Source: Streptomyces ochraceiscleroticus
GTDB taxonomy: Bacteria > Actinomycetota > Actinomycetes > Streptomycetales > Streptomycetaceae
Direction: 5' to 3'
Assembly: GCF_000720485.1 (NCBI RefSeq)
Contig: NZ_JOAX01000025.1
Coordinates: 1 to 64,000, forward strand
DNA length: 64,000 nt
Shown: positions 41,843 through 50,537 of the stretch, piece by piece
How the letters are laid out: every line of letters begins with the position of its first letter
Numbering within the stretch: the stretch's first letter is position 1
Translations under genes and position numbers: made by a program
The notes under the pieces: generated by a model
Seen by the model: only the letters and a program-made list of their open reading frames with translations
Told to the model about the DNA's origin: nothing
Databases searched by the model: none

Positions 41843-43210
41843 GTGGCAGACCGCACGCCCCCGCTCTCGGTCGAGGAGCTGAGAAGGCTCGTCGACACCG
41901 GGGAGATCGACACTGTCGTCCTCGCCTTCACCGATATGCAAGGCAGGCTCCAGGGGAAGCGGTTCGCGGCCCGTTTCTTCCTCGACGACGTCCTGGCCCA
42001 CGGCTCGGAAGGGTGCAACTACCTCCTCGCCGTGGACGTCGATCTCAACACCGTCGACGGCTACGCGATGTCCTCCTGGGAGCGCGGCTACGGCGACTTC
42101 TGCATGCACGGTGACACCGGGACGCTGCGCCGCACGCCCTGGAGCCCCGGTACCGCGCTGCTCACCGCCGACCTCGCCTGGCACGACGGCACCCCCGTCG
42201 CCGCCTCCCCGCGGCAGATCCTCCGCCGCCAGCTCGACCGGCTCGCCGAGCGCGGCTGGCGCGCGTACGCCGGTACCGAGCTGGAGTTCATGGTCTTCAA
42301 GGACACCTACGAGGACGCCTGGTCGCGCGGCTACCGCGACATGCACCCCGCCAACCTCTACAACGTGGACTACTCCGTGCTCGGCACCAGCCGCGTCGAG
42401 CCGCTGCTGCGCCGCATCCGCAACGAGATGGGCGCGGCCGGCATGACGGTGGAGTCCGCCAAGGGCGAGTGCAACCTCGGCCAGCACGAGATCGCCTTCC
42501 GTTACGACGAGGCGCTCACCACCTGCGACCAGCACGCCGTCTACAAGACCGGCGCCAAGGAGATCGCCGCGCAGGAGGGCATGGCGCTCACCTTCATGGC
42601 GAAGTACGACGAGCGCGAGGGCAACTCCTGCCACATCCACCTCTCGCTGCGCGACGAGGACGGCGCCCCGGTGCTTGCCGACGAGTCGGGCGAGTACGGC
42701 ATGTCGCCGCTGATGCGGCACTTCCTCGCCGGGCAGATCGCCGCGATGCGCGACTTCACGCTGCTGTACGCACCGAACATCAACTCCTACAAACGCTTTC
42801 GGCCCGGCTCCTTCGCGCCCACCGCGGTCGCCTGGGGCCCGGACAACCGCACCTGCGCGCTCCGCGTCATCGGCCACGGCCACGCCCACCGCTTCGAGAA
42901 CCGTCTCCCCGGCGGCGATGTGAACCCCTACCTCGCGGTGGCCGGCATGGTCGCGGCCGGGCTGTACGGGATAGAGCACAAGCTGGAGCTGCCGGACGCC
43001 TGTACCGGCAACGCGTACACCGGCGACGCGGAGCATGTGCCGACCACCCTCCGCGAGGCCGCCGACCTGTGGGAGAAGAGCCCGATCGCGCGCGCCGCCT
43101 TCGGTGACGAGGTCGTCGAGCACTACCTCCACATGGCCCGGGTGGAGCTCGACGCCTACGACTCCGCCGTGACCGACTGGGAGCGGTTCCGCTCCTTCGA
43201 ACGCATGTGA
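41843..43210 (+). CDS. glnA4: Glutamine synthetase-like gamma-glutamyl ligase (GlnA4 type)
   Basis: 455 aa. Joins glutamate to an amine with ATP. The S. coelicolor homologue GlnA4 is reported as a gamma-glutamylethanolamide synthetase; assignment here rests on neighbourhood and overall resemblance. Seen: DMQGRLQGKRF, metal-binding Glu147/Glu149 in GTELEFM, ECNLGQHEIAF, NSCHIHLSL, NSYKRFRPGSFAPTAVAWG and the Arg-binding ENRLPGGDVNPYLAVAGM. It lacks the Tyr adenylylation motif of true GlnA I enzymes. GTG 41843 has GGAGG 7 bases upstream. An aldehyde dehydrogenase and SDR follow in an operon. Confidence 0.85.
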   Translation: MADRTPPLSVEELRRLVDTGEIDTVVLAFTDMQGRLQGKRFAARFFLDDVLAHGSEGCNYLLAVDVDLNTVDGYAMSSWERGYGDFCMHGDTGTLRRTPWSPGTALLTADLAWHDGTPVAASPRQILRRQLDRLAERGWRAYAGTELEFMVFKDTYEDAWSRGYRDMHPANLYNVDYSVLGTSRVEPLLRRIRNEMGAAGMTVESAKGECNLGQHEIAFRYDEALTTCDQHAVYKTGAKEIAAQEGMALTFMAKYDEREGNSCHIHLSLRDEDGAPVLADESGEYGMSPLMRHFLAGQIAAMRDFTLLYAPNINSYKRFRPGSFAPTAVAWGPDNRTCALRVIGHGHAHRFENRLPGGDVNPYLAVAGMVAAGLYGIEHKLELPDACTGNAYTGDAEHVPTTLREAADLWEKSPIARAAFGDEVVEHYLHMARVELDAYDSAVTDWERFRSFERM

Positions 43211-43221
43211 GGACCAGTCAC

Positions 43222-44589
43222 TTGCCTTCCGAGCACCAGATCCTGAACCCGGCCACCGAAGAGGTCATCGCGACCGTCCCGGCCACCACCCCCGCCGAGG
43301 TCGACGCCGCCGTGGCACGGGCCGCCAGGGCCCAGGCGCAGTGGGCGGCCCTCGCGCCCGGCGACCGCGCCCGGCTGCTGCGCCGCTTCGCCGCCACCGT
43401 CGACACCCACCTCGAAGAGCTCGCCCAGCTCGAGGTACGGGAGGCCGGCCACCCGGTCGGCAACGCGCGCTGGGAGGCCGGCAACGCCCGTGACCTGCTC
43501 GAATACGCGGCCGGTGGTATCGAGCGGCTGACCGGGGCGCAGATCCCGGTCGCCGGCGGTCTCAACCTCACGCTCCACGAACCGCTCGGCGTCGTCGCCG
43601 TCATCGCGCCGTGGAACTTCCCGATGCCCATCGCCGCCTGGGGTACCGCGCCCGCCCTCGCCGCGGGCAACGCCGTGCTCCTCAAGCCCGCCGAGACCAC
43701 CCCGCTCACCGCTCTCCGCCTCGCCGAACTGGGCCTCGCGGCGGGCCTTCCCGAGGGGCTGTTCCAGGTACTGCCCGGCGCCGGCCCCGTGGCGGGCAAC
43801 GCGCTGGTCGAGCACCCCGGCGTCGCCAAGGTCGTCTTCACCGGCTCCACCGGCGTCGGCAAGCAGATCATGGCCAAGTGCGCCGCCGGCGTGAAGCGGG
43901 TGACCCTCGAACTCGGCGGCAAGAGCCCGAACATCGTCTTCGCCGACGCCGACATCGAGAGGGCCGCGGCCGCCGCGCCCGGCTCCTTCCTCGACAACAC
44001 CGGCCAGGACTGCTGCGCCCGCAGCCGCATCCTCGTCCAGCGGTCCGTGTACGACCGCTTCCTGGAACTGCTGGAGCCCGCGGTCAAGGCCGTCACCGTC
44101 GGTGACCCGGCCGGCCCCGCCACCGGCATGGGCCCGCTGATCTCCGCGGCCCAGCGCGACCGCGTACGGTCCTACGTCCCCGACGACGCCCCCGTCGCCA
44201 TCCGCGGCGAGGCACCGGAGGGCAAGGGCTTCTGGTACCCGGCGACCGTCCTGGAGGGCCGGCCCGAGGACCGGGCGGCCACCGAGGAGATCTTCGGCCC
44301 GGTCGCCGTCGTGCTGCCCTTCGAGGACGAGGCGGAGGCCGTCCGGCTCGCCAATGCCACCGACTACGGCCTCTCCGGCTCGATCTGGACCCGCGACGTC
44401 GGCCGCGCGCTGCGCGTCTCCGGTGCCGTCGCCGCCGGAAACCTCTCCGTCAACTCGCACAGCAGCGTCCGCTACTGGACCCCGTTCGGCGGCTACAAGC
44501 AGTCCGGCCTGGGCCGCGAGCTGGGCCCCGACGCGCTCGCCGCCTTCACCGAGACCAAGAACGTCTTCATCAGCACCGAGGAGCAGTGA
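43222..44589 (+). CDS. Aldehyde dehydrogenase, NAD(P)-dependent
   Basis: 455 aa. Oxidises an aldehyde to the acid; in this setting the likely substrate is the aldehyde formed from gamma-glutamyl-ethanolamide or a related amine. Seen: LGVVAVIAPWNFPMPI, FTGSTGVGKQIM, the catalytic Glu in LELGGKSPN, and Cys in NTGQDCCARSRI, plus EEIFGPVAVVLPF. The start TTG 43222 has TGAGGA 8 bases upstream; the outer GTG 43207 overlaps the previous stop and would contain this site. The adjacent SDR begins 1 base after its stop. The two-Cys active-site sequence DCC is slightly unusual. Confidence 0.88.
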   Translation: MPSEHQILNPATEEVIATVPATTPAEVDAAVARAARAQAQWAALAPGDRARLLRRFAATVDTHLEELAQLEVREAGHPVGNARWEAGNARDLLEYAAGGIERLTGAQIPVAGGLNLTLHEPLGVVAVIAPWNFPMPIAAWGTAPALAAGNAVLLKPAETTPLTALRLAELGLAAGLPEGLFQVLPGAGPVAGNALVEHPGVAKVVFTGSTGVGKQIMAKCAAGVKRVTLELGGKSPNIVFADADIERAAAAAPGSFLDNTGQDCCARSRILVQRSVYDRFLELLEPAVKAVTVGDPAGPATGMGPLISAAQRDRVRSYVPDDAPVAIRGEAPEGKGFWYPATVLEGRPEDRAATEEIFGPVAVVLPFEDEAEAVRLANATDYGLSGSIWTRDVGRALRVSGAVAAGNLSVNSHSSVRYWTPFGGYKQSGLGRELGPDALAAFTETKNVFISTEEQ

Positions 44590-44590
44590 C

Positions 44591-45376
44591 ATGACCGACC
44601 AGACCCCTGTGTGCCGCCGGCTCGTCGGCCGTACCGCCGTGATCACCGGTGCCGGCAGCGGCATCGGCCTGGCCACCGCCCGCCGCCTCGCCTCGGAAGG
44701 CGCCAATGTCGTCTGCGCCGACATCGACGAGAGCGCGGGCAAGGCCGCTGCGGCCGAGGTCGGCGGCCTCTTCGTCCAGGTCGACGTCACCGACGAGGGC
44801 CAGGTCGAGGCGCTGTTCAAGACCGCGTACGACACCTACGGCTCGGTCGACGTCGCCTTCAACAACGCGGGCATCTCGCCGCCCGACGACGACTCCATCC
44901 TCACCACCGGACTGGACGCCTGGAAGCGGGTCCAGGAGGTCAACCTCACCTCCGTCTACCTGTGCTGCAAGTACGCCCTCCCGTACATGCAGCGCCAGGG
45001 CAAGGGCTCCATCATCAACACCGCCTCCTTCGTCGCCGTCATGGGCGCCGCCACCTCCCAGATCAGCTACACCGCCTCCAAGGGCGGCGTGCTGGCCATG
45101 TCCCGCGAGCTGGGCGTGCAGTTCGCCCGCGAGGGCATCCGCGTGAACGCGCTCTGCCCCGGGCCCGTCAACACCCCGCTGCTGAAGGAGCTGTTCGCCA
45201 AGGACCCGGAGCGCGCGGCGCGCCGTCTGGTGCACGTACCGGTGGGCCGGTTCGCCGAGCCCGAGGAGATGGCCGCCGCGGTCGCCTTCCTCGCCAGCGA
45301 CGACTCCTCTTTCGTCAACGCGTCCGAATTCCTTGTCGACGGCGGCATCGCCGGAGCGTATGTCACCCCTGTGTAA
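44591..45376 (+). CDS. Short-chain dehydrogenase/reductase
   Basis: 261 aa classical SDR. Seen: the NAD(P) motif TGAGSGIG (about 20-27), Asp near 44 (CADIDES) pointing to NAD preference, NNAG, the catalytic Ser in TASFVAVMG, YTASKGG with Tyr and Lys, and the C-terminal PVNTPLL. It is likely to oxidise an alcohol to the aldehyde for the preceding dehydrogenase, e.g. gamma-glutamyl-ethanolamide. ATG 44591 overlaps the end of the ALDH gene by spacing of 1 base. A terminator lies 30 bases after the stop. Confidence 0.88.
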   Translation: MTDQTPVCRRLVGRTAVITGAGSGIGLATARRLASEGANVVCADIDESAGKAAAAEVGGLFVQVDVTDEGQVEALFKTAYDTYGSVDVAFNNAGISPPDDDSILTTGLDAWKRVQEVNLTSVYLCCKYALPYMQRQGKGSIINTASFVAVMGAATSQISYTASKGGVLAMSRELGVQFAREGIRVNALCPGPVNTPLLKELFAKDPERAARRLVHVPVGRFAEPEEMAAAVAFLASDDSSFVNASEFLVDGGIAGAYVTPV

Positions 45377-45405
45377 GCACCACGGGTAAGGTTTCCCGAT
45401 CATGT

Positions 45406-45437
45406 CCGGGGCCGGCAGCACGGGCTGTCGGCCCCGG
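45406..45437 (+). terminator. Terminator of the glnA4-type operon
   Basis: CCGGGGCCGGCAG (45406-45418) with CTGTCGGCCCCGG (45425-45437); 13 bp with one G-T pair and a 6-base loop. Confidence 0.75.
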
Positions 45438-45478
45438 CGTCGCTCCTCGCCCCGGCCCGCACCCGTCAAGGAGGACGT

Positions 45479-46786
45479 ATGCGCATCCGGCACACCCTCG
45501 CACCGGCCCTGGCCCTGGCCGTCACCGCAGCCCTGGCGGCCGCCGTGCCCGCCACCGCTGCCCCGGCCGCCCCGAAGACCCCGCAGGCCGGCTGCCCGCA
45601 GCTCTCGCAGAGCCTGACGTGGTACGGCACCAACCGCGACAAGCTGCAGCGCACCATCGACGAACGCGGCGTCTGCTCCCACCCGGAGCTCGCCCACGGC
45701 AACGGCCACGGACAGCGCCCGGTCGCCGCCTTCGACTGGGACAACACGATCACCAAGAACGACGTCACCGACGCGACGCTCGTCTGGTCCCTGAACCACG
45801 ACAAGATCCTCCGCCCGGCGCACTGGCGCGACACCAGCAAGTGGCTGACCCCGGCCGCCGACCGCGCCCTCACCGAGGCGTGCGGCACCGACGTCCCCGT
45901 CGGCGCGCCGCTGAACACCTCCACCAACACCGCCTGCGCCGACGAGATCTTCGCCATCCGCGACGAGGCGAAGACCGCCGACGGCGCCGCGGCCTTCGAG
46001 GGCACCTGGAACCACCGGCGCACCGTGCCCCAGTACGCCTGGATCCCGCAGCTCTTCGCCGGCCACACCGTCGCCGAACTGAGCTCCTACGCCGCCGCCG
46101 CGCGCAAGCACGTCCTCGCCGCGCCGATCGGCAGCAAGGACAAGGTCGGCAGCCACACCGTCCCCGGTTACGTGCGCTACTACGACCAGCAGCGCGACCT
46201 GGTCCGCACCCTCCAGCGCGCCGGCTTCGACGTGTACATCGTCTCCGCCGGGTCCGAGCCCGTCACCGAGGTCTGGTCGAAGGGCATCGGCGTCGACAGG
46301 AAGCACACCATCGCCATCCGCAGCGTCCTCGACAAGCAGGGCCGCATCACGTACGAGAACGAGGGCTGCGGCGGCGTCGGCGACAACAAGGGCGAGGCCA
46401 TCCCGTACATCGACGGCAAGCGCTGCTGGGTCAACCAGGACATCTTCGGCGTCAAGGGCCCGAAGGCGTGGCAGCAGCAGGACTTCACGCACCGCATCGC
46501 GCTGGGCGGCGGCGACGCGGACACCGACGTCACCTTCGTCGGCGACGCCACCGGCGCGCACCTCGTGCTGAACCGCAACAAGAACGAGGTCATGTGCCGG
46601 GCCTACGACAACGCCGACGGGCGCTGGGTGGTCAACCCCATGTTCATCGAGCCGCTGCCGCGCAAGTCCGGTGCGTACCCGTGCTCCACCGCGGCGTACA
46701 ACAAGCCCGAGGGCGGCTTCGGACCGGTGCGCCGCGCCGACGGCAGTGTGGTGTCCGACCAGCAGGACCGTGTGTACGGGGGATGA
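45479..46786 (+). CDS. Secreted HAD-superfamily phosphatase, possible phosphorylcholine/ethanolamine phosphatase
   Basis: 435 aa. Seen: a signal peptide (MRIRHTLAPALALAVTAALAAAVPATAAP), HAD motif 1 FDWDNTITKND near 82-92 with nucleophile Asp, motif 2 VSAGSEP near 255, and a motif 4 FVGDATGAH near 350. A large cap domain lies between. The architecture resembles Pseudomonas PchP, which cleaves phosphocholine outside the cell. The gene follows the ethanolamine-type operon, so a role releasing ethanolamine or choline is attractive but only inferred. ATG 45479 follows AAGGAGGACGT. Several Cys pairs suggest disulfides. Confidence 0.72.
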   Translation: MRIRHTLAPALALAVTAALAAAVPATAAPAAPKTPQAGCPQLSQSLTWYGTNRDKLQRTIDERGVCSHPELAHGNGHGQRPVAAFDWDNTITKNDVTDATLVWSLNHDKILRPAHWRDTSKWLTPAADRALTEACGTDVPVGAPLNTSTNTACADEIFAIRDEAKTADGAAAFEGTWNHRRTVPQYAWIPQLFAGHTVAELSSYAAAARKHVLAAPIGSKDKVGSHTVPGYVRYYDQQRDLVRTLQRAGFDVYIVSAGSEPVTEVWSKGIGVDRKHTIAIRSVLDKQGRITYENEGCGGVGDNKGEAIPYIDGKRCWVNQDIFGVKGPKAWQQQDFTHRIALGGGDADTDVTFVGDATGAHLVLNRNKNEVMCRAYDNADGRWVVNPMFIEPLPRKSGAYPCSTAAYNKPEGGFGPVRRADGSVVSDQQDRVYGG

Positions 46787-46795
46787 TTCCGGCCA

Positions 46796-46801
46796 TACAG
46801 T
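46796..46801 (+). promoter_or_regulatory. Leaderless -10 box
   Basis: TACAGT ends 7 bases before GTG 46809, with no ribosome binding site between. Confidence 0.4.
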
Positions 46802-46808
46802 GTCCGGC

Positions 46809-47828
46809 GTGAGCATGACGACACCGCCGGGCTGGTATCCAGACCCGGGGCATACAGGCAACGGTCCCGCGCCCGAACGCTGGTGGGACGGCTCGGCGTG
46901 GACCGACCACACCCGCGCGGCCGGGGCCGCCCCGGCGGCGTACGGCTATCCGCAGCAGGGCGCGCCGCCCGGCGCCTACGGGTATCCGCAGCAGGCGCAG
47001 CAGCAGTCCGGCTACGGGTACCCGCAGGGCGCGCCGGGCGGTTTCGGGCCCGTACAGCCCGGCGGTCCGCAGCCCGGCGGCCCCGGTCAGGGCGGCGGTG
47101 GCAGGAAGCGCGGCCCGATGATCGCGGCGATCGCCGGTGCCGCGGTCGTCGTGGCCGCCGCCGTCGTGGGCATCACGCTGGTCACTGGCGGCGACGCGCC
47201 GCACGACGACCCGAAGCCCGCCCCGAAGGCGACGGCGAGCGCGAGCGAAACCCCGTCGCCCGAGCCCGCCACCACCTCGGCGGCGCCCGAGCCGGCCCCC
47301 ACCGAGGACGAGGACACCCTCCTCGACGCCCTGAACAGCATCGCCATCCCGGTCCTGGACGGCTGGCACAAGGACGAGTTCAGCAGGGAGACCGACCTCT
47401 ACACCGGGCCCTACAACTGCGCGGGCGAAGACAGCAAGCAGTGCCTGCGCGGCAGGGTCCTCTCCGAGACCGCGGCCGGCTTCTCCGAGACCACGGCCCG
47501 GGGCATCGCCGAGGCCGACATCGAGAAGAACATCGAGGCGACGTACGGCAAGGGCCAGTACGGCGACAAGGCCCGCTACGGCGGCATCGAGAACCACGAG
47601 GAGCTCAAGGCGGAGAAGGTGACCGTCGCGGGCCAGAAGGGGTATCTGGTGCGCTGGAAGGTCACCAACAAGAAGGGCCCGGACGGCATCGCCCAGTCCG
47701 TCGCCTTCCCCTCGCCCGGCGGCGCCGGCTCGATGGTCGTCCTCCGCTTCAACTTCGACGTCGGCGGCCAGGCCCCGCCGCTCGCCGACATGGACAAGAT
47801 CCTCGAAGACATCAAGCCGACGGTGTGA
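46809..47828 (+). CDS. DUF2510 single-pass membrane protein
   Basis: 339 aa. Seen: the DUF2510 motif PPGWYPDPGHTGNGPAPERWWDGSAWTDHTR (about 5-37), a Gly/Pro/Tyr/Gln repeat (AYGYPQQ, three times), a membrane helix (about 99-122), a Pro/Thr/Ala linker and an extracellular domain of about 180 residues with two Cys (CAGED.KQC). The N-terminus is cytoplasmic. The function of this very common actinobacterial family is unknown. GTG 46809 fits the leaderless box; ATG 46815 is also possible. The extracellular part has no recognised catalytic motif. It is a single-gene unit ending in a terminator. Confidence 0.78.
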   Translation: MSMTTPPGWYPDPGHTGNGPAPERWWDGSAWTDHTRAAGAAPAAYGYPQQGAPPGAYGYPQQAQQQSGYGYPQGAPGGFGPVQPGGPQPGGPGQGGGGRKRGPMIAAIAGAAVVVAAAVVGITLVTGGDAPHDDPKPAPKATASASETPSPEPATTSAAPEPAPTEDEDTLLDALNSIAIPVLDGWHKDEFSRETDLYTGPYNCAGEDSKQCLRGRVLSETAAGFSETTARGIAEADIEKNIEATYGKGQYGDKARYGGIENHEELKAEKVTVAGQKGYLVRWKVTNKKGPDGIAQSVAFPSPGGAGSMVVLRFNFDVGGQAPPLADMDKILEDIKPTV

Positions 47829-47831
47829 CGC

Positions 47832-47861
47832 GTACGGGGGCGGCCCGCGCCGCCCCCGTAC
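47832..47861. terminator. Bidirectional terminator
   Basis: Perfect 13-bp stem GTACGGGGGCGGC (47832-47844) with GCCGCCCCCGTAC (47849-47861) and a 4-base loop, between convergent genes. Confidence 0.85.
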
Positions 47862-47867
47862 CGCGCC

Positions 47868-49082
47868 TCACAGGAACGTCCGCCCCTCGCCCCGGTACGT
47901 CGGTACGGTCGCCACCACCCGGTCCCCGTCCACCAGCCGCAGTGCGTCGAAACGCTCGCACAGCTCACCGGCCTTGGCGTGCCGGAACCACACCTTGTCG
48001 CCGATCCGCAGCCGGTCGGCGGCCGCGCCCAGCAGCGGCGTCTGCACCTCGCCGGCCCCTTCCTGCGGGTCGTACGCCAGCCCGGCGGGCAGATACGGCT
48101 CCGGCAGCCGGTCCGCGCCCGCCGCGCCGGACGCCGGATAGCCACCGCCCAGTACGGTCACCACGCCGGGCCCCGGCCGCCGTACGACCGGCATCGCGAA
48201 CAGCGCCGCCGGCTGCCCGCTGAACGAACGGAAGTTGTCGAACAGCCGCGGCACATACAGCCCCGACCCGGCCGCGACCTCCGTCACCGCCGCCTCCGCC
48301 GCGGTGTGCTGCACGCTGCCCGTCCCGCCGCCATTGACGAACTCCAGGTCCGGCGCCTCGGCCCGGACGGCGCGCACCGCCTCCCAGCGCCGCCGCGCCA
48401 GCTCCTTGCGCGCCGCGGCCTGCATGACGCGCACCGAGCGCGAGAAGAGCGGCCGCCCCGCCACCGCGTCCCCCACGCCCGCCACATGCCCCTCGTACGC
48501 CATCAGGCCGACGACCTTGAAGCCCGGGCGGCGCGCCACCAGCCGTGCGAATTCAGCCAGTTGTGCGGGGTCGCGCAGCGGCGAGCGGCGCGCGCCCACC
48601 CGTACCCGGCCGCCGCCCGCCCGGAAGGCCGTGTCCAGCTCCAGGCACACCCGGATCTCCGCCCGGCCGCCGCCCCGCGCCGCGTCGATCAGCGCGAGCT
48701 GCGCCACGTCGTCGACCAGTACCGTCACCGCGGCGGCCAGCTTCGGATCGTCCGCCAGCTCGGCGAACGCGGCCCGGTCCGCCGACGGATAGGCCAGCAG
48801 GACGTCGTGGAAGCCGGAGCGGGCCAGCCAGAGCGACTCCGCGAGCGTGAAGCTCATGATCCCGGCGAACCCGTCCCGGGCCAGTACGCGTTCCAGCAGG
48901 GCACGGCAGCGTACGGACTTGCTCGCCACCCGCACCGGCTTGCCGTGCGCGCGCCGCACCAGATCCGCGGCGTTGGCATCGAACGCCGCGAGGTCGACGA
49001 CGGCGAGCGGTGCGTCGAGATGAGCGGTGGCCCGGTCGTAACGGGCCTCCAAGGCATGGGGTTCGGAGGTCAGCCGGCGCAT
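47868..49082 (-). CDS. PLP-dependent amino acid deaminase/aldolase (alanine racemase fold)
   Basis: 404 aa. Seen: an N-terminal TIM barrel with the PLP Lys55 in PVRVASKSVRC, AYEGHVAGVGD, FVNGGGTGSVQHT and a C-terminal beta domain with GGGYPASG, GDKVWFRHAKAGELCERFD, where His and Cys provide the metal site typical of D-threonine aldolase-like enzymes. The family degrades D-hydroxy amino acids; the actual substrate is unknown. ATG 49082 lacks a strong ribosome binding site. It is divergent from the membrane protein at 49311 and convergent with the DUF2510 gene, so it is a single-gene unit. Confidence 0.82.
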   Translation of the reverse strand: MRRLTSEPHALEARYDRATAHLDAPLAVVDLAAFDANAADLVRRAHGKPVRVASKSVRCRALLERVLARDGFAGIMSFTLAESLWLARSGFHDVLLAYPSADRAAFAELADDPKLAAAVTVLVDDVAQLALIDAARGGGRAEIRVCLELDTAFRAGGGRVRVGARRSPLRDPAQLAEFARLVARRPGFKVVGLMAYEGHVAGVGDAVAGRPLFSRSVRVMQAAARKELARRRWEAVRAVRAEAPDLEFVNGGGTGSVQHTAAEAAVTEVAAGSGLYVPRLFDNFRSFSGQPAALFAMPVVRRPGPGVVTVLGGGYPASGAAGADRLPEPYLPAGLAYDPQEGAGEVQTPLLGAAADRLRIGDKVWFRHAKAGELCERFDALRLVDGDRVVATVPTYRGEGRTFL

Positions 49083-49310
49083 GACGGCAGCCTGCCAGAC
49101 CGCATTACCGCAGGGTAGGGGAGAGATCGCGACAGACCGGACACACGAAGGCGACCGGTACCGGACACGAGTTGCGGCCGGGGGCGCGACAGCCCGTAAA
49201 GTGGCGCAGGCCGCGGCCCGCAGACCCGCGGCACCAGGTCTGATCCATATACCGTCCCGCCCCGCACGCCGCCCGGGCCACGGGGCAGAACTGCGCGAGG
49301 GGGAGCGCGG

Positions 49311-50537
49311 GTGAGCACCGAAGCGAACTACGTCGGCCGGCGCCGCCTGCCCCCGATACCTCCGCCACCGCCGTACCGGCCGGCCGCTGCCGCCTCGGAC
49401 GCCGCCCGCGAGGAATCCGCCCCGGACACCCGCACCACCGCCGTCCCGCCCAGGCCCGCGGTCCCGCCGAAGCCCAGCCGCCCGGCGCCGCCCGGCTACC
49501 GGGACACCGCGTCCTTCCACCTCGCCCAGGGCGCGGCCAAATGGCACGGCGCGAAGGGCGGCAAGGCACCGGCCAAGAAGGCCGCACCGGCCGCGCCGCC
49601 GGCCGGACCGTCGCCCGCGGAAACGTCCCCCCAGCAGCAGCGTGCCGCCTCGCGCACGCCGCTGCCTCCGCAGAAGGGGCCGCTCGGGAATCCGGCGCCG
49701 GGCGTCGCGGCACCGCCCGTCCCCGGGCAGGCCGCCGCCCCGACGACCGTCCCCGGGCAGCCCGCGCCCGCGCCGTCGCGCCGCCACGCGCTGCGGACGG
49801 CCGCCGCCGCTGCCTGCCTCGTCCTCGGGCTCGGCCTCATCGGCGGGGCAGCGGCCGGGAGCTGGCTCGCCGGGGGACCGAGCGGGGACCAGGCAGCGGC
49901 CGCCGCCTTCACCGACGCCCGCGCCCTGTGGCACAGCGTCCCCGTGCGCACCCTCTTCCCGCAGACCCTGCACGGCACGGCCGCCGGTCCGGGCGGCGCC
50001 GACCGCACCTGGCACCGGATCGCGGTCGCGCCCGACGGCGGCTGCGCCAAGGCGTTCGACCCGCTGCTGGCCAAGGCGCTGGCCCCGGCCGGCTGCAAGC
50101 GCCTGCTGCGCGCGGACTACGTGGACGCGACGCACAGCAGTGTGATCACCGTCGGGGTGGTCACCACCAGGACCGATCTCACCGGGATGCGCGCCCTGAA
50201 CAAGCGGTTCACCACCGAGCGGCTGGCCGCCCGCCGCGACCTGATGCCCCGCCCGTACACCGCTCCCGGCACCCCGGCGGCGGACTTCGGGCCGGACCAG
50301 CGCGCCAGTTGGAGCGTCCAGGTGCTGTCCGACGCGCCCTTCGTCGTGTACGCGGTCTCCGGCTTCGCCGACGGCCGCGCGGTGCCCGACCCGCGGCCGG
50401 CCGACGAGGCCACCCGTACCGGAGCCACCTCCGCGCCCGCCCAGGCGGGGCTCGGCCACGACGCCGCCGGGGTCGCGGACGGCATCGAGCGCGCCTTCCG
50501 CACGCAGCTCGCCAAGGCCACGGAGGCGGACGGATGA
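49311..50537 (+). CDS. Proline-rich single-span membrane protein coupled to a subtilase
   Basis: 408 aa. Seen: a cytoplasmic N-terminus (about 1-160) rich in Pro/Ala with PPIPPPPPYRP, a membrane helix (about 168-192) and an extracellular domain (about 195-408) with two Cys (DGGCAKAF, AGCKRLL) likely to form a disulfide. No family recognised. GTG 49311 is preceded by GAGGGGGAGCGCGG. Its stop overlaps the ATG of the serine protease gene (ATGA), so the two are translated together and their products probably face each other outside the membrane. It may be the partner or substrate of the protease. Confidence 0.75.
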   Translation: MSTEANYVGRRRLPPIPPPPPYRPAAAASDAAREESAPDTRTTAVPPRPAVPPKPSRPAPPGYRDTASFHLAQGAAKWHGAKGGKAPAKKAAPAAPPAGPSPAETSPQQQRAASRTPLPPQKGPLGNPAPGVAAPPVPGQAAAPTTVPGQPAPAPSRRHALRTAAAAACLVLGLGLIGGAAAGSWLAGGPSGDQAAAAAFTDARALWHSVPVRTLFPQTLHGTAAGPGGADRTWHRIAVAPDGGCAKAFDPLLAKALAPAGCKRLLRADYVDATHSSVITVGVVTTRTDLTGMRALNKRFTTERLAARRDLMPRPYTAPGTPAADFGPDQRASWSVQVLSDAPFVVYAVSGFADGRAVPDPRPADEATRTGATSAPAQAGLGHDAAGVADGIERAFRTQLAKATEADG

